NCBI RefSeq assembly: GCF_001028665.1
Contig: NZ_CP011503.1
Span: forward strand, 3,162,001-3,226,000
DNA length: 64,000 bases
Direction: 5' to 3'
DNA from: Burkholderia pyrrocinia
Lineage (GTDB): Bacteria; Pseudomonadota; Gammaproteobacteria; Burkholderiales; Burkholderiaceae
In this document: positions 1 to 8,472 of the stretch, one piece after another
Position numbering within the stretch: the first letter of the stretch is position 1
Layout of the letters: each line of letters begins with the position of its first letter
The notes under the pieces: model-generated
Told to the model about the DNA's origin: nothing
The model's input: the letters and a program-made list of their open reading frames with translations, nothing else
Databases searched by the model: none
Translations under genes and position numbers: made by a program

Positions 1-62
1 CTTCGCAGCGGGCATGGCGAACCTGCCCCGCACCTCCGCAACTCGCCCCGGACACTTCCCGA

Positions 63-890
63 ATGACGATCCTCTATCGCGGCATGGACCGCGCGGCGCT
101 CGACGCCGCCTACCTGAACACGAAGGCCGTTCCCGATTTCCCGGCGTTGCTCGCATCGTGCCAGGCACGTAGCGCAGCGCTTTACGACGCGACGCCCGGC
201 CGCCGCGACCTGCGTTACGGCGCGCACCCCGCGCAGCGCTTCGACTGGCTGCCGTGCGGGCAGCCCGACGCGCCGCTGTTCGTGTTCATTCATGGCGGCT
301 ACTGGCAACACTGCACGAAAGAGGATTTCGCGTACGCGGCGAGCGGCCCGCTCGCGCGCGGCTTCGACGTCGTGCTCGCCGAATACACGCTCGCGCCGGT
401 CGCGACGATGACCGACATCGTCGGCGAGATCGGCGCGCTGCTCGATCATCTCGCGAACGATCCCGACGGACTCGGCACCGCGCAGCGGCCGATCCACCTG
501 AGCGGCCATTCGGCCGGCGGCCACCTGACGGCCATGCATCGCGCGCATCCGGCCGTTGTTTCGGCGCTCGCGATCAGCCCGCTCGTCGATCTCGAACCGA
601 TCTCGCTGTGCTGCCTGAACGACAAGCTGCAGCTCACCGCGCAAGAAGTCGACGCGTACAGCCCGCTGCGCCACATCGGGCCCGGCGCGCCGACCGTCGT
701 CGCGGTCGGCGACGCCGAACTGCCCGAACTCGTCCGGCAAGCGCATGAATACGCGTCAGCGTGCGAAGCGGCCGGCGAACGGATCGCGCGCACCTGGCTG
801 CCCGGCATGCAGCACTTCGCGGTGCTCGACGATCTCGCGAAGCCGGACGGTGCAATGCTCGCCGCATTGCAGGCGCTCGCATCGCGCTAG
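63..890 (+). CDS. alpha/beta hydrolase, arylformamidase-like
   Basis: This 275-residue protein is a predicted soluble esterase or amidase of the alpha/beta-hydrolase fold. Residues near 78-83 hold the oxyanion-hole motif HGGYWQ, and the nucleophile elbow is GHSAGG (Ser near 149). The Asp and His of the triad probably lie near VGDAE and GMQHF towards the C-terminus. The HGGYW form is typical of the arylformamidase (kynurenine formamidase) and BD-FAE-like branch, so hydrolysis of N-formylkynurenine or a related small amide or ester is possible, but no kynurenine genes flank it. A LysR regulator follows on the same strand about 95 bp downstream. The substrate is not determined. Confidence 0.82.
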   Translation: MTILYRGMDRAALDAAYLNTKAVPDFPALLASCQARSAALYDATPGRRDLRYGAHPAQRFDWLPCGQPDAPLFVFIHGGYWQHCTKEDFAYAASGPLARGFDVVLAEYTLAPVATMTDIVGEIGALLDHLANDPDGLGTAQRPIHLSGHSAGGHLTAMHRAHPAVVSALAISPLVDLEPISLCCLNDKLQLTAQEVDAYSPLRHIGPGAPTVVAVGDAELPELVRQAHEYASACEAAGERIARTWLPGMQHFAVLDDLAKPDGAMLAALQALASR

Positions 891-985
891 CCGCGCCGTA
901 TCGCGCCTGCATGGCCGGGCGTATGATCGGCGTCAGGCCGCCGCGATGATGGCGCGCGCCGTACGGCCTTCCCAGGACCCCCGAC

Positions 986-1879
986 ATGGTGAACCCGCTT
1001 CATTTCGATCTGCAGTCGCTGCGCGTGTTCGCGCTCGTCGCCGAACACGGCAGCCTGACGAAGGCGGCCGAACACGGCCAGCTCACGCTGTCCGCGGTCA
1101 GCAAGCGCATCGCCGAGCTCGAAAGCGTGACCGGTAGCGCGCTGTTCGTCCGGCATGCACGTGGCGTCGAGCTGACACCCGCGGGCCGCGCGCTGCTCGA
1201 CCATGCGGCGAAGGTGATCGAGCAGGTCAACCGGATGGCGCACGAGATGAGCGATTACGTCGCCGGCGTGCGCGGCCATATCCACGTGTGGACCAATACG
1301 TCCGCGATCGTCCAGTTCCTGCCCGCCGATCTGGCCGCGTTCCTCACCGACAACCCGGGCATCAAGGTGAGTCTCGAGGAGCGGCTGAGCCACGAGATCG
1401 TCGACGCGCTCGGGTCGGGCAAGGCCGATCTCGGCGTGTTCGCCGACAACGTGCCGGCGCCCGGCATCGAACGGCGGCTGTACCGGCGCGACGAACTCGT
1501 GCTGCTCGTGCCGCGCGCGCATCGCTTCGCCGCACGCGACAGCATCCGCTTCGCGGAAACGCTCGACGAGGATTACGTCGGCCTGAGCGACGGCAGCTCG
1601 CTGCTCGCGCGCATGACCGACGCCGCGTTCGCGGCCGAGCGCTCGCTGAAGGTGCGGATCCAGGTATCGAATTTCGACGGCGTGAGCCGGATGATCGAGG
1701 CCGGGCTCGGCATCGGCGTGCTGCCGCGCGATGCGGTGACCGGCGAGCGCGCGGCGCGGCTCGGTGTCGTGAAGCTCGACGACGCGTGGGCGACGCGCAC
1801 GCTGTGGGTCGGCGTCAAGGCCGGCACCGTGCTGACGACCGACATCGCGAAGCTGTTCGATTTCATGTCGGCGCGCTGA
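986..1879 (+). CDS. LysR-family transcriptional regulator
   Basis: This 297-residue protein has a standard LysR layout. A winged helix-turn-helix spans about residues 8-66 (SLTKAAEHGQLTLSAVSKRI), followed by a linker helix and a periplasmic-binding-protein-like effector domain (about 92-297). Length and organisation are normal for the family. It follows the hydrolase on the same strand rather than being divergent from it, so its target cannot be inferred from a shared promoter. An effector and regulon are not recognisable. Confidence 0.9.
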   Translation: MVNPLHFDLQSLRVFALVAEHGSLTKAAEHGQLTLSAVSKRIAELESVTGSALFVRHARGVELTPAGRALLDHAAKVIEQVNRMAHEMSDYVAGVRGHIHVWTNTSAIVQFLPADLAAFLTDNPGIKVSLEERLSHEIVDALGSGKADLGVFADNVPAPGIERRLYRRDELVLLVPRAHRFAARDSIRFAETLDEDYVGLSDGSSLLARMTDAAFAAERSLKVRIQVSNFDGVSRMIEAGLGIGVLPRDAVTGERAARLGVVKLDDAWATRTLWVGVKAGTVLTTDIAKLFDFMSAR

Positions 1880-2347
1880 GGCCAGCCCGCAAGCGGTAAA
1901 AGTTGGCGCGGCGCAGCTTCGAGGAAGTGCGAGCATCGGTGCGCGTTCAGCCCACTGCTGCAGGAAGCCGATTCGACGCATCCGCGCCAGACCGACCGGC
2001 AGACGACCGCGAACTACCGTCGCGTAGTACGGTTCGACTACAGCCGACAATCGCGAGCACGGCACGCGCTTCCCCATTTCGCCCCGGGAAGGCCGATGCC
2101 GGGGCACGCGCCTGCCGCCCGCACGTTTCGCTGCCGCGAAGCGCATTTTCCGCCTTGTCGTCGCGGGTTCGTTCCTTGCACTATCTTTACACCGTTCCCG
2201 GCTGTGTCGGCGATGACCTCCGGGCCGGACAAACGGGTATTCCCCTGGCTTGGCGGCGTGATCGACATCCCCCGCGAAGCCGACGCGTTCGGCAGTCATT
2301 TTTCGCACTCGACACAATATTCGCGCGCCTGAAACGTCTTCAGGCAC
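1880..2347. other. intergenic region before the ECF sigma gene
   Basis: This 468-bp stretch has no convincing gene; its open frames lack family-like sequence. It ends in a small perfect hairpin, GCCTGAA-ACGTC-TTCAGGC (2327-2345), which stops 3 bp before the sigma-factor ATG. The hairpin occupies the place where a Shine-Dalgarno would be, so it could control translation of the sigma gene. Confidence 0.5.
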
Positions 2348-2932
2348 ATGGAATCGCCACCCACTTCACGCACGATGACCGACCCGGACCGCGACATCAC
2401 CGCGATAGTGACGCGTGAGCGAACGAGACTCGTGAGCTTTATCCGGCGTCGGATACGCGACCCGGACGATGCCGAGGACATTCTGCAGGATGTGTTTCAC
2501 GAATTCGTTCAGGCTTACCGGCTTCCCGCGCCAATCGAACAGGTGAGCGCGTGGCTTTTCCGTGCCGCGCGCAACCGTATTGTCGACCGCTTTCGCAAGA
2601 AGAAGGAGCAGCCGCTGACCGACCTGTTCGAGGCCGAGGACGAAGCGAACAGCGAGTATCGCCTGGACCTTGCGCTACCGGCACACGATGCCGGCCCCGA
2701 AGCGCTCTACGCTCGCACGCTGGTGCTCAAGGCCTTGCAGGATGCGCTCGACGAGTTGCCGGCGAATCAGCGCGAGGTATTTGTCGCGCACGAACTGGAC
2801 GGCCGGTCCTTCAAGGAGATGGCCGCGCAAAGCGATGTCGCGCTCAATACGCTGCTCGCTCGCAAACGTTATGCGGTCTTGCATCTGCGTGCCCGACTGC
2901 AGCTCATTTATGACGAATTGGACAATACCTAG
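2348..2932 (+). CDS. ECF-type RNA polymerase sigma factor
   Basis: This 194-residue protein is a group 4 (ECF) sigma factor. Region 2 covers about residues 25-85, with the DPDDAEDILQDVF core-binding helix and the FRAARNRIVDRFRK promoter-melting segment. Region 4 covers about 120-180 (LPANQREVFVAHELDGRSFKEMA). No typical anti-sigma gene follows. Instead a small membrane protein with a short cytoplasmic tail starts 12 bp downstream and a ferredoxin lies beyond it, so the membrane protein is the best candidate for an anti-sigma or sensor partner. That role is inference. The ATG at 2348 lacks a clear ribosome-binding site; an alternative start is 2375. Confidence 0.88.
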   Translation: MESPPTSRTMTDPDRDITAIVTRERTRLVSFIRRRIRDPDDAEDILQDVFHEFVQAYRLPAPIEQVSAWLFRAARNRIVDRFRKKKEQPLTDLFEAEDEANSEYRLDLALPAHDAGPEALYARTLVLKALQDALDELPANQREVFVAHELDGRSFKEMAAQSDVALNTLLARKRYAVLHLRARLQLIYDELDNT

Positions 2933-2944
2933 AGGAGTCGACAG

Positions 2945-3253
2945 ATGAATTTTCGAATCAGATGTGCGGGCAAGGCGCTGCTCGTCGTGATCGCCATAGG
3001 CGTGCTCGGATGGGTCGTCATGATGTTATGGAACTGGGTGATTCCGGCGCTGTTCGTCGGCGCCCGTACGATCGACTTCGCCCATGCGCTGGGCCTGCTC
3101 GTGTTGAGCCGCATCCTGTTCGGCGGATTCCGCGGGCACCACGGCTGGCGCGGCCGGCGCCACTGGCGCAAGTGGGAATCCATGACACCCGAAGAACGCG
3201 AGCAGTTCCGGACCGCGTGGCAATCCGGCAGCAACCGGCCCACGGGAGAGTGA
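2945..3253 (+). CDS. small membrane protein, possible sigma-factor partner
   Basis: This 102-residue protein has one clear transmembrane helix (about residues 10-36) and a second hydrophobic stretch (about 44-60). A basic His/Arg/Gly-rich segment follows, then a tail beginning MTPEEREQFR. It starts with a good GAGGAG ribosome-binding site directly after the sigma gene and ends 2 bp before the ferredoxin start, so the three are probably one operon. No named family was recognised. The order sigma factor, small membrane protein, ferredoxin suggests a redox- or envelope-linked function. Confidence 0.75.
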   Translation: MNFRIRCAGKALLVVIAIGVLGWVVMMLWNWVIPALFVGARTIDFAHALGLLVLSRILFGGFRGHHGWRGRRHWRKWESMTPEEREQFRTAWQSGSNRPTGE

Positions 3254-3255
3254 AC

Positions 3256-3552
3256 GTGCGCGAACAATCAACGGGCGACTGCAAACAGAACCCGGGCGTG
3301 ATAGCGCCGGTCGTCGATCTGACGCGTTGCGAAGGCAAAGCGGATTGCGTCGCGGTTTGCCCTGAGAACGTGTTCGAGATCCGGCGCATCGACAAGGCCG
3401 ATTACGTCGGCCTTGATCTGATGCATCGCCTGAAGCTGCGCGTGCATGGCATGAAAGTCGCCTACACGCCGAACGCGCATGCCTGCCGGTCATGCGGACT
3501 GTGTGTGACGGCGTGCCCCGAGCACGCCATCACGCTCGCCCGAACGGTTTAG
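3256..3552 (+). CDS. ferredoxin family protein, 4Fe-4S type
   Basis: This 98-residue protein starts at a GTG (3256), 2 bp after the upstream stop, with GGGAGAG as ribosome-binding site. The C-terminal cluster is canonical (C77, C80, C83, C87P). The N-terminal cluster has only three evident cysteines (C25, C31, C35P), separated by x5 and x3, which suggests a 3Fe-4S or atypical site, that is, a 7Fe-type ferredoxin. It is the third gene of the sigma-factor operon and probably carries electrons for an unknown partner. The long upstream extension of the frame overlaps the previous gene and is not used. Confidence 0.82.
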   Translation: MREQSTGDCKQNPGVIAPVVDLTRCEGKADCVAVCPENVFEIRRIDKADYVGLDLMHRLKLRVHGMKVAYTPNAHACRSCGLCVTACPEHAITLARTV

Positions 3553-3681
3553 CAACCCCCGTGTATCGCCGCGATCGAGCGACAGCGCAGCAACCCTGAC
3601 GGAAGACGCAGTCGCTGGATAGAACGTCGACGTGGGTCGCCAGGCAACAGATAGCCTGGCAAGCCGCGAAGCATCGAGAAT

Positions 3682-3713
3682 GATGCGGGAGCGCGTTCCT
3701 GCGCCCCCGCATC
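3682..3713. terminator. hairpin between convergent genes
   Basis: An inverted repeat GATGCGGG-A-GCGC / GCGC-C-CCCGCATC with a 6-nt loop lies between the ferredoxin stop (3552) and the converging MFS stop (3723). A smaller stem GCCAGGC/GCCTGGC (3639-3660) precedes it. No U-tract follows either arm, so a factor-independent role is possible but not certain. Confidence 0.5.
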
Positions 3714-3722
3714 GACACACGC

Positions 3723-5186
3723 TCAAACCGGATTGATCTCATCCTGGCTGCGCCGCGTGGTCAGCGGCCCGAGCACGCGCAGCGTGATGGCGACGATGCC
3801 GAGCGCAATCGAGATCACGCCGAACATCGCGCCCGCGCCGTAGCTGCCGAGCACCGGCAGCAGCACGAACGGCAGCGCGCCGCTGACGATGCGCGACAAC
3901 GAGTACGTACTGCCGATCGCCGTCGAGCGCACGCGCGCCGGGAAAATCTCGGCCTGGTACACGTGATACGCGTTGCTGAACACGTTCGACGCGCAGGTCG
4001 TCAGCAATCCGAAACCGACGATCAGCACGGTATTTCCCGAATACGCAAAGCACAGCCCGAACACGGCGATCGACAGGATCGACGCGATCACGAGCGTGCG
4101 GCGTTCGATCCAGTTGAGCAGCGGAATCGACAGCAGCGAGCCGATCGGATAACCGACGAACGACAGCGCGATGAACAGCGTGCTGTCCGTCACGTCGAAG
4201 CCGCGGCTCTTCACGACCGTGCCGGCCAGCGTGCCGAAGCCGTAGTAGCCGAAGCCCTGGAACAGGTGAAAGATCGCGAGCATCAGGTAGCGCGCGCCGT
4301 ACGGTTCGCGGCGCAGCAGCGCGATGCGCTCGCCGAGGCCGAGCGGCCGTTGCGGCTCGGCCGATTCTGCGAAGTGCTCGGGCACGCGCACGCCGGTGCC
4401 TTCCGCGAAACGCTGCAGCGCCGCGCGCGCGTCGGCGGTGCGGCCTTGCGCGAGCAGCCAGCGCGGGCTCTCCGGCAGACGATGCTGGACGAGCAGCACG
4501 TACACGGCGCCGAGGCTGCCGATCGCGAGGATGATGCGCCAGCCGGCCACGCCGGCCACGTGCATCGGGTTCAGCCACAGCGCGAGGAAACCGACGAGCG
4601 GCACCGCGACATAGGAAGTCGTATACGCCCATGCGGCGAGCCGCCCGCGCTTTTCCTTCGGCAGGATTTCGGACAGGAAGCTGTCGGCGACCGGATAGAT
4701 CGCGCCGACGCCGATGCCCGTCAGGAACCGGCACGCGACGAGCATGTCGGCATTCACCGAGAACGCGCCGACCAGCGAGAACGCGCTGTACCACACGAGC
4801 GTCAGCAGGAATGCCTTGCGCCGGCCGATGCGGTCGGCGAGGCTGCCTAGGCACATCGCGCCGACGAACATCCCGATGAATGCCGATGCCAGCAGCAGCT
4901 TGAAATCGGTGCTCTGCCGGCTCAGTCCGTACTCGTTCTGCAACGCGGAACCGATCGTGCTGACGAGGAAGATCTCGTACATGTCGAAGAACAGGCCGAT
5001 GCCGATCACCCAGACGACGAACCGGTGCAATGCACCGACCGGCAGGTCGTCCATGAAATCGCCGAGCGTGACGCGGCGCGCGGGCAGGGCCGCCGCATCG
5101 GCGCCGACGCCGGCGGATGCGGCCGGCGGTCGTGCGGACGCGGGGCCGCCCGCGTTGCCGCCCAGATCGAGGGATTGGCTGTTCAT
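3723..5186 (-). CDS. MFS transporter, sugar-porter/aromatic-acid type
   Basis: This 487-residue protein has twelve predicted transmembrane helices and a hydrophilic N-terminal extension of about 55 residues. The signature between TM2 and TM3 is DRIGRRKA, and the TM4-5 region (RFLTGIGVGAIYPVADSFLSE) is typical of the sugar-porter/SV2-like and aromatic-acid:H+ symporter families. It starts at an ATG with an AGGAG site. It converges with the ferredoxin operon. Palindromes upstream (5335-5351, 5424-5443) may be operators. The substrate cannot be told from the sequence. Confidence 0.87.
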   Translation of the reverse strand: MNSQSLDLGGNAGGPASARPPAASAGVGADAAALPARRVTLGDFMDDLPVGALHRFVVWVIGIGLFFDMYEIFLVSTIGSALQNEYGLSRQSTDFKLLLASAFIGMFVGAMCLGSLADRIGRRKAFLLTLVWYSAFSLVGAFSVNADMLVACRFLTGIGVGAIYPVADSFLSEILPKEKRGRLAAWAYTTSYVAVPLVGFLALWLNPMHVAGVAGWRIILAIGSLGAVYVLLVQHRLPESPRWLLAQGRTADARAALQRFAEGTGVRVPEHFAESAEPQRPLGLGERIALLRREPYGARYLMLAIFHLFQGFGYYGFGTLAGTVVKSRGFDVTDSTLFIALSFVGYPIGSLLSIPLLNWIERRTLVIASILSIAVFGLCFAYSGNTVLIVGFGLLTTCASNVFSNAYHVYQAEIFPARVRSTAIGSTYSLSRIVSGALPFVLLPVLGSYGAGAMFGVISIALGIVAITLRVLGPLTTRRSQDEINPV

Positions 5187-5729
5187 CGTGTCTCCTGATT
5201 ATCGATATGCCGTGGCGCGGGGCCTGGCTGTTCGTAAGCGTGCACAGGAACCGTGAGACCCATAAAAGGCGGATACATGGGCTGTGCCGATCACCCGACA
5301 CATGGTGCGTGAATTTGACTCGCTCGATAATTGCGGATGCTTCAAGCATCCTTTCCTGGGCAGAAAGGGTAGCGACAAGTATGCGGAATCTCGATGATGA
5401 GCACATACCGGAGCTAGACAATCGCACTTAGCGTGCGAAGTGCAAATACGTTATCGACACGCAAACACCAAGCAGGCATTATGTATGAATACACGCTAAT
5501 ATCACTTTCGAACCAGCGCCGAGACGCGTCACGAGATAACAAAATTTATATGATGACCACTGCGATTTCTTTTGGAGAGTAAATTTTCAGGAGGGCGCCT
5601 CAATCTCAATAAATTTCATTCATTAGAAATCATTTTATAATGAAGAAAAATTCACAAACAGAACAAGGGCGTAGATACACCCGACTTCAACTCCCTTGAA
5701 ATCACGAACTATTAGAAGGAGGCCAACAC
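5187..5729. promoter_or_regulatory. divergent region with palindromes and GC drop
   Basis: This 543-bp region separates the MFS gene from the island pair. The MFS side holds a perfect 17-bp palindrome GGATGCTTCAAGCATCC (5335-5351) and the inverted repeat GCACTT-N8-AAGTGC (5424-5443), both operator-like. From about 5445 the sequence becomes AT-rich, marking the left edge of the island. A TATAAT (5637-5642) with TTTCAT about 16 bp upstream is a candidate promoter for the sce7725-like gene, which has a perfect AAGGAGG at 5716-5722. Confidence 0.5.
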
Positions 5730-6698
5730 ATGTATCACCCATATCTTTTTGCCAGACGAGGAGAGCTTCTTGCCTTCCGCGACACCGCAGCGCTCCTATC
5801 GTCGGACGGACACGTTGTCCCGGTGTTCGAACCAGTCAGTGCAAATATTGCGAGTTTGCGTCTCGCGCTGGCAACGGCGGAGAAGGCAGAGCAACCGTCC
5901 TACCTCGTGATGAATCCGACTTTGGGTAATTTCGAAAACCGCGGCGAAAATAGAGTAAAGGAGTGGTTCGTCGAGGCCACAAAAATCGTGAAGGCTGCGG
6001 AGTTCGTCCGCCCGACATTCCTGTCGAGTGCAGAATCGACGGTGTCTGACTTGAAACGTTTCGTGAAGGTGTGGAGCGGGCGTGATGCAGCCGTGGTATT
6101 CCGCAACACGACATTGGCACCGGCAGCGATCGGGGCAGAAGTAGATGGTCAATTTTCGAGCTGTCGATTCTTCTTGAAGGGTGCCACGCCTTCGCCCAGC
6201 ACTCTTGCGACGCTCGGTAAGCAGCATTGTGTTTTTGTGGAAGACCGGTTTCAGGTTCAACCAAGCAATGCACGTTACAAAGGTAGCGAGCCGTTTACCG
6301 GGGCACATCTGACATACAAGAAAGACGGATATGGTGGCTTCGGCGACTTCGCTTGCTTGCAAGGCAAGTATCGTGAAGGTGGTTCGCTGCCCGCAGCGGT
6401 CGCCATACACCTCACGTATTTCAACAAGGCATCGCAGGAGGTGTTTGTCGAGCACTTTGTCTCCAAGTCGCAGTTGCAGTCGGACCGTGACCTGCCTAAG
6501 AAGATGAGGGAGGCCATCGCTGCGGTTGCCGTTGCTGCCAAAAGGGGGGCTGATTCGTTCGGCCACACGGACGCCTACTCGAAATACCTCGAAGCAGACA
6601 AGACGAAGGAATCAGTGAACCTGCAGAGGAACAAGCGCTGGAGCGTAGCGCATCATCTAGATTTGATGAGCGGGCTTCTGTCGGGGCGATTCAAGTAG
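5730..6698 (+). CDS. sce7725/beta-protein family protein
   Basis: This 322-residue protein resembles the sce7725 family, which I relate to the T4 beta-protein-like group. The N-terminus MYHPYLFARRGELLAF and the segment EPV-x-N-x4-L are characteristic. No signal peptide or transmembrane helix is seen, so it should be cytoplasmic. A perfect AAGGAGG seven bases before the ATG fixes the start. Base composition and codon use are less GC-biased than in the neighbours, consistent with horizontal transfer. It is followed by an sce7726-like gene, its usual partner. The molecular function is unknown; the association with a nuclease-like partner in an island suggests a defence or mobile-element role, which is inference. 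Confidence 0.75.
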   Translation: MYHPYLFARRGELLAFRDTAALLSSDGHVVPVFEPVSANIASLRLALATAEKAEQPSYLVMNPTLGNFENRGENRVKEWFVEATKIVKAAEFVRPTFLSSAESTVSDLKRFVKVWSGRDAAVVFRNTTLAPAAIGAEVDGQFSSCRFFLKGATPSPSTLATLGKQHCVFVEDRFQVQPSNARYKGSEPFTGAHLTYKKDGYGGFGDFACLQGKYREGGSLPAAVAIHLTYFNKASQEVFVEHFVSKSQLQSDRDLPKKMREAIAAVAVAAKRGADSFGHTDAYSKYLEADKTKESVNLQRNKRWSVAHHLDLMSGLLSGRFK

Positions 6699-6754
6699 CC
6701 TTCCCAACGAGACAGGCTGTGCAGCTTCGCAGTGCACGTGCGGCCTGAGGTAGA

Positions 6755-6791
6755 ATGCGTCGCGCAGGTTGTAACAGCCTGTGCGACGCAT
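6755..6791. repeat. 14-bp hairpin between the two island genes
   Basis: The arms ATGCGTCGCGCAGG (6755-6768) and CCTGTGCGACGCAT (6778-6791) enclose a 9-nt loop. They pair fully in RNA if one G-U pair is allowed. No T-run follows, so it is not a classic terminator. It lies 100 bp before the sce7726-like start and may tune the ratio of the two proteins or be an operator. Confidence 0.6.
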
Positions 6792-6892
6792 ATGCATGCC
6801 GCGTCTGGCTCGGTTGCCGGCGTTTAAAGCGATTCCCTACAAAAGACGTATCTGCTTCGCATACGCACTGGGCAACGAACCGGAGATCAAGA

Positions 6893-7771
6893 ATGACGCT
6901 TTCAACTGCTCAAGCGAGGCAAATCGCTGGCATATTTACCCGCCCTGTCTTCAGGGGACTTGCTGCCGACCAACTTCCGGTAGGTATCAGGCGGCAGTTG
7001 CTGAACGCCAGCGAGTCGCTAACTTTCGCTGGCGGGGAAATTCGTGAACTCTTCGAAGTCGCGTTCAGCGAGCTCGTTCGGAACTACCGAAGTGAGTATG
7101 TTTACAAGAACCTCATCACCAAGAAGTTGATTTTCGGCGTTCATAGCCCGCGGTCGGCGGCTCTGCTGACAGAGTTCTGGGTGAATATGTCGAAAGCGGA
7201 CTCGGTCGTGCTGAACGGTACAAGCACGGTCTACGAAATCAAGACGGAATACGACAATCTGTCCCGTTTACCTCAACAACTTGCTGACTACAGCATGGTG
7301 TTTGACCGCATCAATGTCGTGACCCACGAAGGGGCAATATCGGCAGTGCTCGCAATGGTTCCTCAGCATGTCGGGGTCATCGCACTTAGTCGACGGAACG
7401 CACTGCGCCAGATCAAGCCTTCCATCTCAAACATCGAGCGCCTAGACCACTGGACGATGTTCAACTGCTTGCGAAAGCAGGAGTTCACAAACATTTTGAC
7501 GCGCCAATTTGGCGGCATTCCTGATACGACGCCGGACATGCTCCGAACGTTTGCGTTCAAGCAGTTTTCGCGGCTATCCAAAGACGTGTTGAGCGCTGAA
7601 TTTGTCAGTGAGGTCCGCAAGCGCACAACAGACCCAGAAATTGCTGAATTTGCATCATGTCTGCCCACGTCTCTCAAAACACTTGGGCTTGCCGAGCAGC
7701 TTAGCAAGATGCGTCGAGAGAAGCTGTTGGCGACACTCACTTCGCCCCACACGTTTTGCCTGAAAACGTGA
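6893..7771 (+). CDS. sce7726 family protein, PD-(D/E)XK-like nuclease
   Basis: This 292-residue protein matches the sce7726 family. The run SEYVYKNLITKKL, then KADSVVLNGTSTVYEIKTE, gives a PD-(D/E)XK-like triad of D103, E115 and K117, with E94 as a possible fourth residue. It is therefore probably a Mg2+-dependent nuclease or a degenerate relative. The start is set at 6893 by a GGAG seven bases upstream; the open frame extends back to 6755 but through the hairpin and without family-like sequence. It follows the sce7725-like gene on the same strand and shares its lower-GC composition. Targets are unknown; a toxin or anti-phage function is inference. Confidence 0.75.
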   Translation: MTLSTAQARQIAGIFTRPVFRGLAADQLPVGIRRQLLNASESLTFAGGEIRELFEVAFSELVRNYRSEYVYKNLITKKLIFGVHSPRSAALLTEFWVNMSKADSVVLNGTSTVYEIKTEYDNLSRLPQQLADYSMVFDRINVVTHEGAISAVLAMVPQHVGVIALSRRNALRQIKPSISNIERLDHWTMFNCLRKQEFTNILTRQFGGIPDTTPDMLRTFAFKQFSRLSKDVLSAEFVSEVRKRTTDPEIAEFASCLPTSLKTLGLAEQLSKMRREKLLATLTSPHTFCLKT

Positions 7772-7908
7772 GCAGCAATGATTCGACGACAGTCCCAATC
7801 GTGAATTGATTGGCCGAGATTTTCGGGCTGCAGAACTCTTACGCTGAATCTGTTCAAGCCCTCCACGCGATCGTCAATTGATTCCCGTGGATCTTCGCGG
7901 CCACGTGA

Positions 7909-8136
7909 AGGTTGACGATTGATCCAGCAGCGAACTGGTCCTCAGAGTGCACGCGCCATGTAATCGATGCCGCAAAGACTCTGCTGTGCTACGGTCAGCC
8001 GTTCGTCTCGAATTCGACGAACCTTTCCGCCCTGACGCGCAATAAAGCGCTCGACCTGCTGTATGCGTACAGTGCCGACGTGACGCTCGTCTACCTCGAA
8101 CAGTCGCGCGTAGAACTGTTGCGCCGCAACGCGCGG
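7909..8136 (+). pseudogene. remnant of polynucleotide-kinase-like AAA ATPase
   Basis: About 75 codons resemble the C-terminal half of the AAA_33 / T4 PNK-like kinase family: an IDPAAN start, then AAKTLLCYGQPFVSNSTNL (compare the usual GxPFVWNATN) and VTLVYLEQSRVELLRRN. The P-loop half is missing, and downstream the frame runs antisense through the next gene. It is a truncated fragment at the right edge of the island. The 137 bp before it (7772-7908) hold only two near-identical 14-mers, ATCGTGAATTGATT (7798) and ATCGTCAATTGATT (7870). Confidence 0.55.
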
Positions 8137-8142
8137 CGCACG

Positions 8143-8469
8143 TCACTTCACCTGCTGCGTCGCGCATGCGCGCAGTGCCGTGACGAGATCCGTCTTGCCC
8201 AGCTTCTCGAACAGATCGGCCATCTCCATCTGCGCGACAGGGTCGCCTTCGCGCGCCGCGCGCCAGCGCAGCGACGCGACGCGATCATCCCGCGCATGCG
8301 CTCGCCGGGCGTTTCGCCGTCGTAGCCCGACATCGCCTGCAGCACGTCCGCGAGCTTGTTGTATCCGGCCGGCACGTGATGAACGAGCAGCCACGCGATC
8401 GCCGGCTGCGCGCCTGCCCAATCCTCGCCATCGAGCGAACTGTTCACCAGACGCGCGGCCGCGCGCCAC
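8143..8469 (-). pseudogene. frameshifted small conserved gene
   Basis: Two frames must be joined to read a sensible protein. The first part (AQPAIAWLLVHHVPAGYNKL and onward to ETPGERMRGMIA) is in one frame; the second (SLRWRAAREGDPVAQ, then MEMADLFEKLGKTDLVTAL to the stop at 8143) is in another. The switch falls on a tandem repeat of GCGAC (8271-8284), and removing one 5-bp copy restores a continuous reading. There is also no in-frame ATG at the 5' end, where the lipoprotein stop overlaps. The protein may be the tail of a DUF6396/Sel1-like protein (weak recognition). It forms a pair with the lipoprotein upstream. Confidence 0.6.
8271..8284. repeat. 5-bp tandem duplication in the small conserved gene
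   Basis: GCGAC-GCGAC-GCGA sits exactly at the frame switch of the gene on the minus strand. Removing one unit joins RGMIA to SLRW in frame. Confidence 0.8.
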
Positions 8470-8472
8470 GAT

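Noticed and set aside
887..2347. Long open frame of 486 codons on the minus strand
   Set aside because: It runs antisense to the LysR gene, is composed of Arg/Ala/Gly/His-rich shadow sequence and has no family-like block.
3739..5427. 562-codon frame overlapping the MFS gene
   Set aside because: Arg-rich shadow of the MFS coding region in another frame, with no recognisable domain.
6755..6892. Longer N-terminus for the sce7726-like protein
   Set aside because: The added 46 codons cross the hairpin, contain several Cys/Arg clusters unlike the family, and lack a ribosome-binding site; GGAG before 6893 decides.
7798..7883. Near-identical 14-mers as attachment sites of the island
   Set aside because: ATCGTGAATTGATT and ATCGTCAATTGATT are only 72 bp apart on one side; no matching copy was found at the left edge, and no integrase is present.
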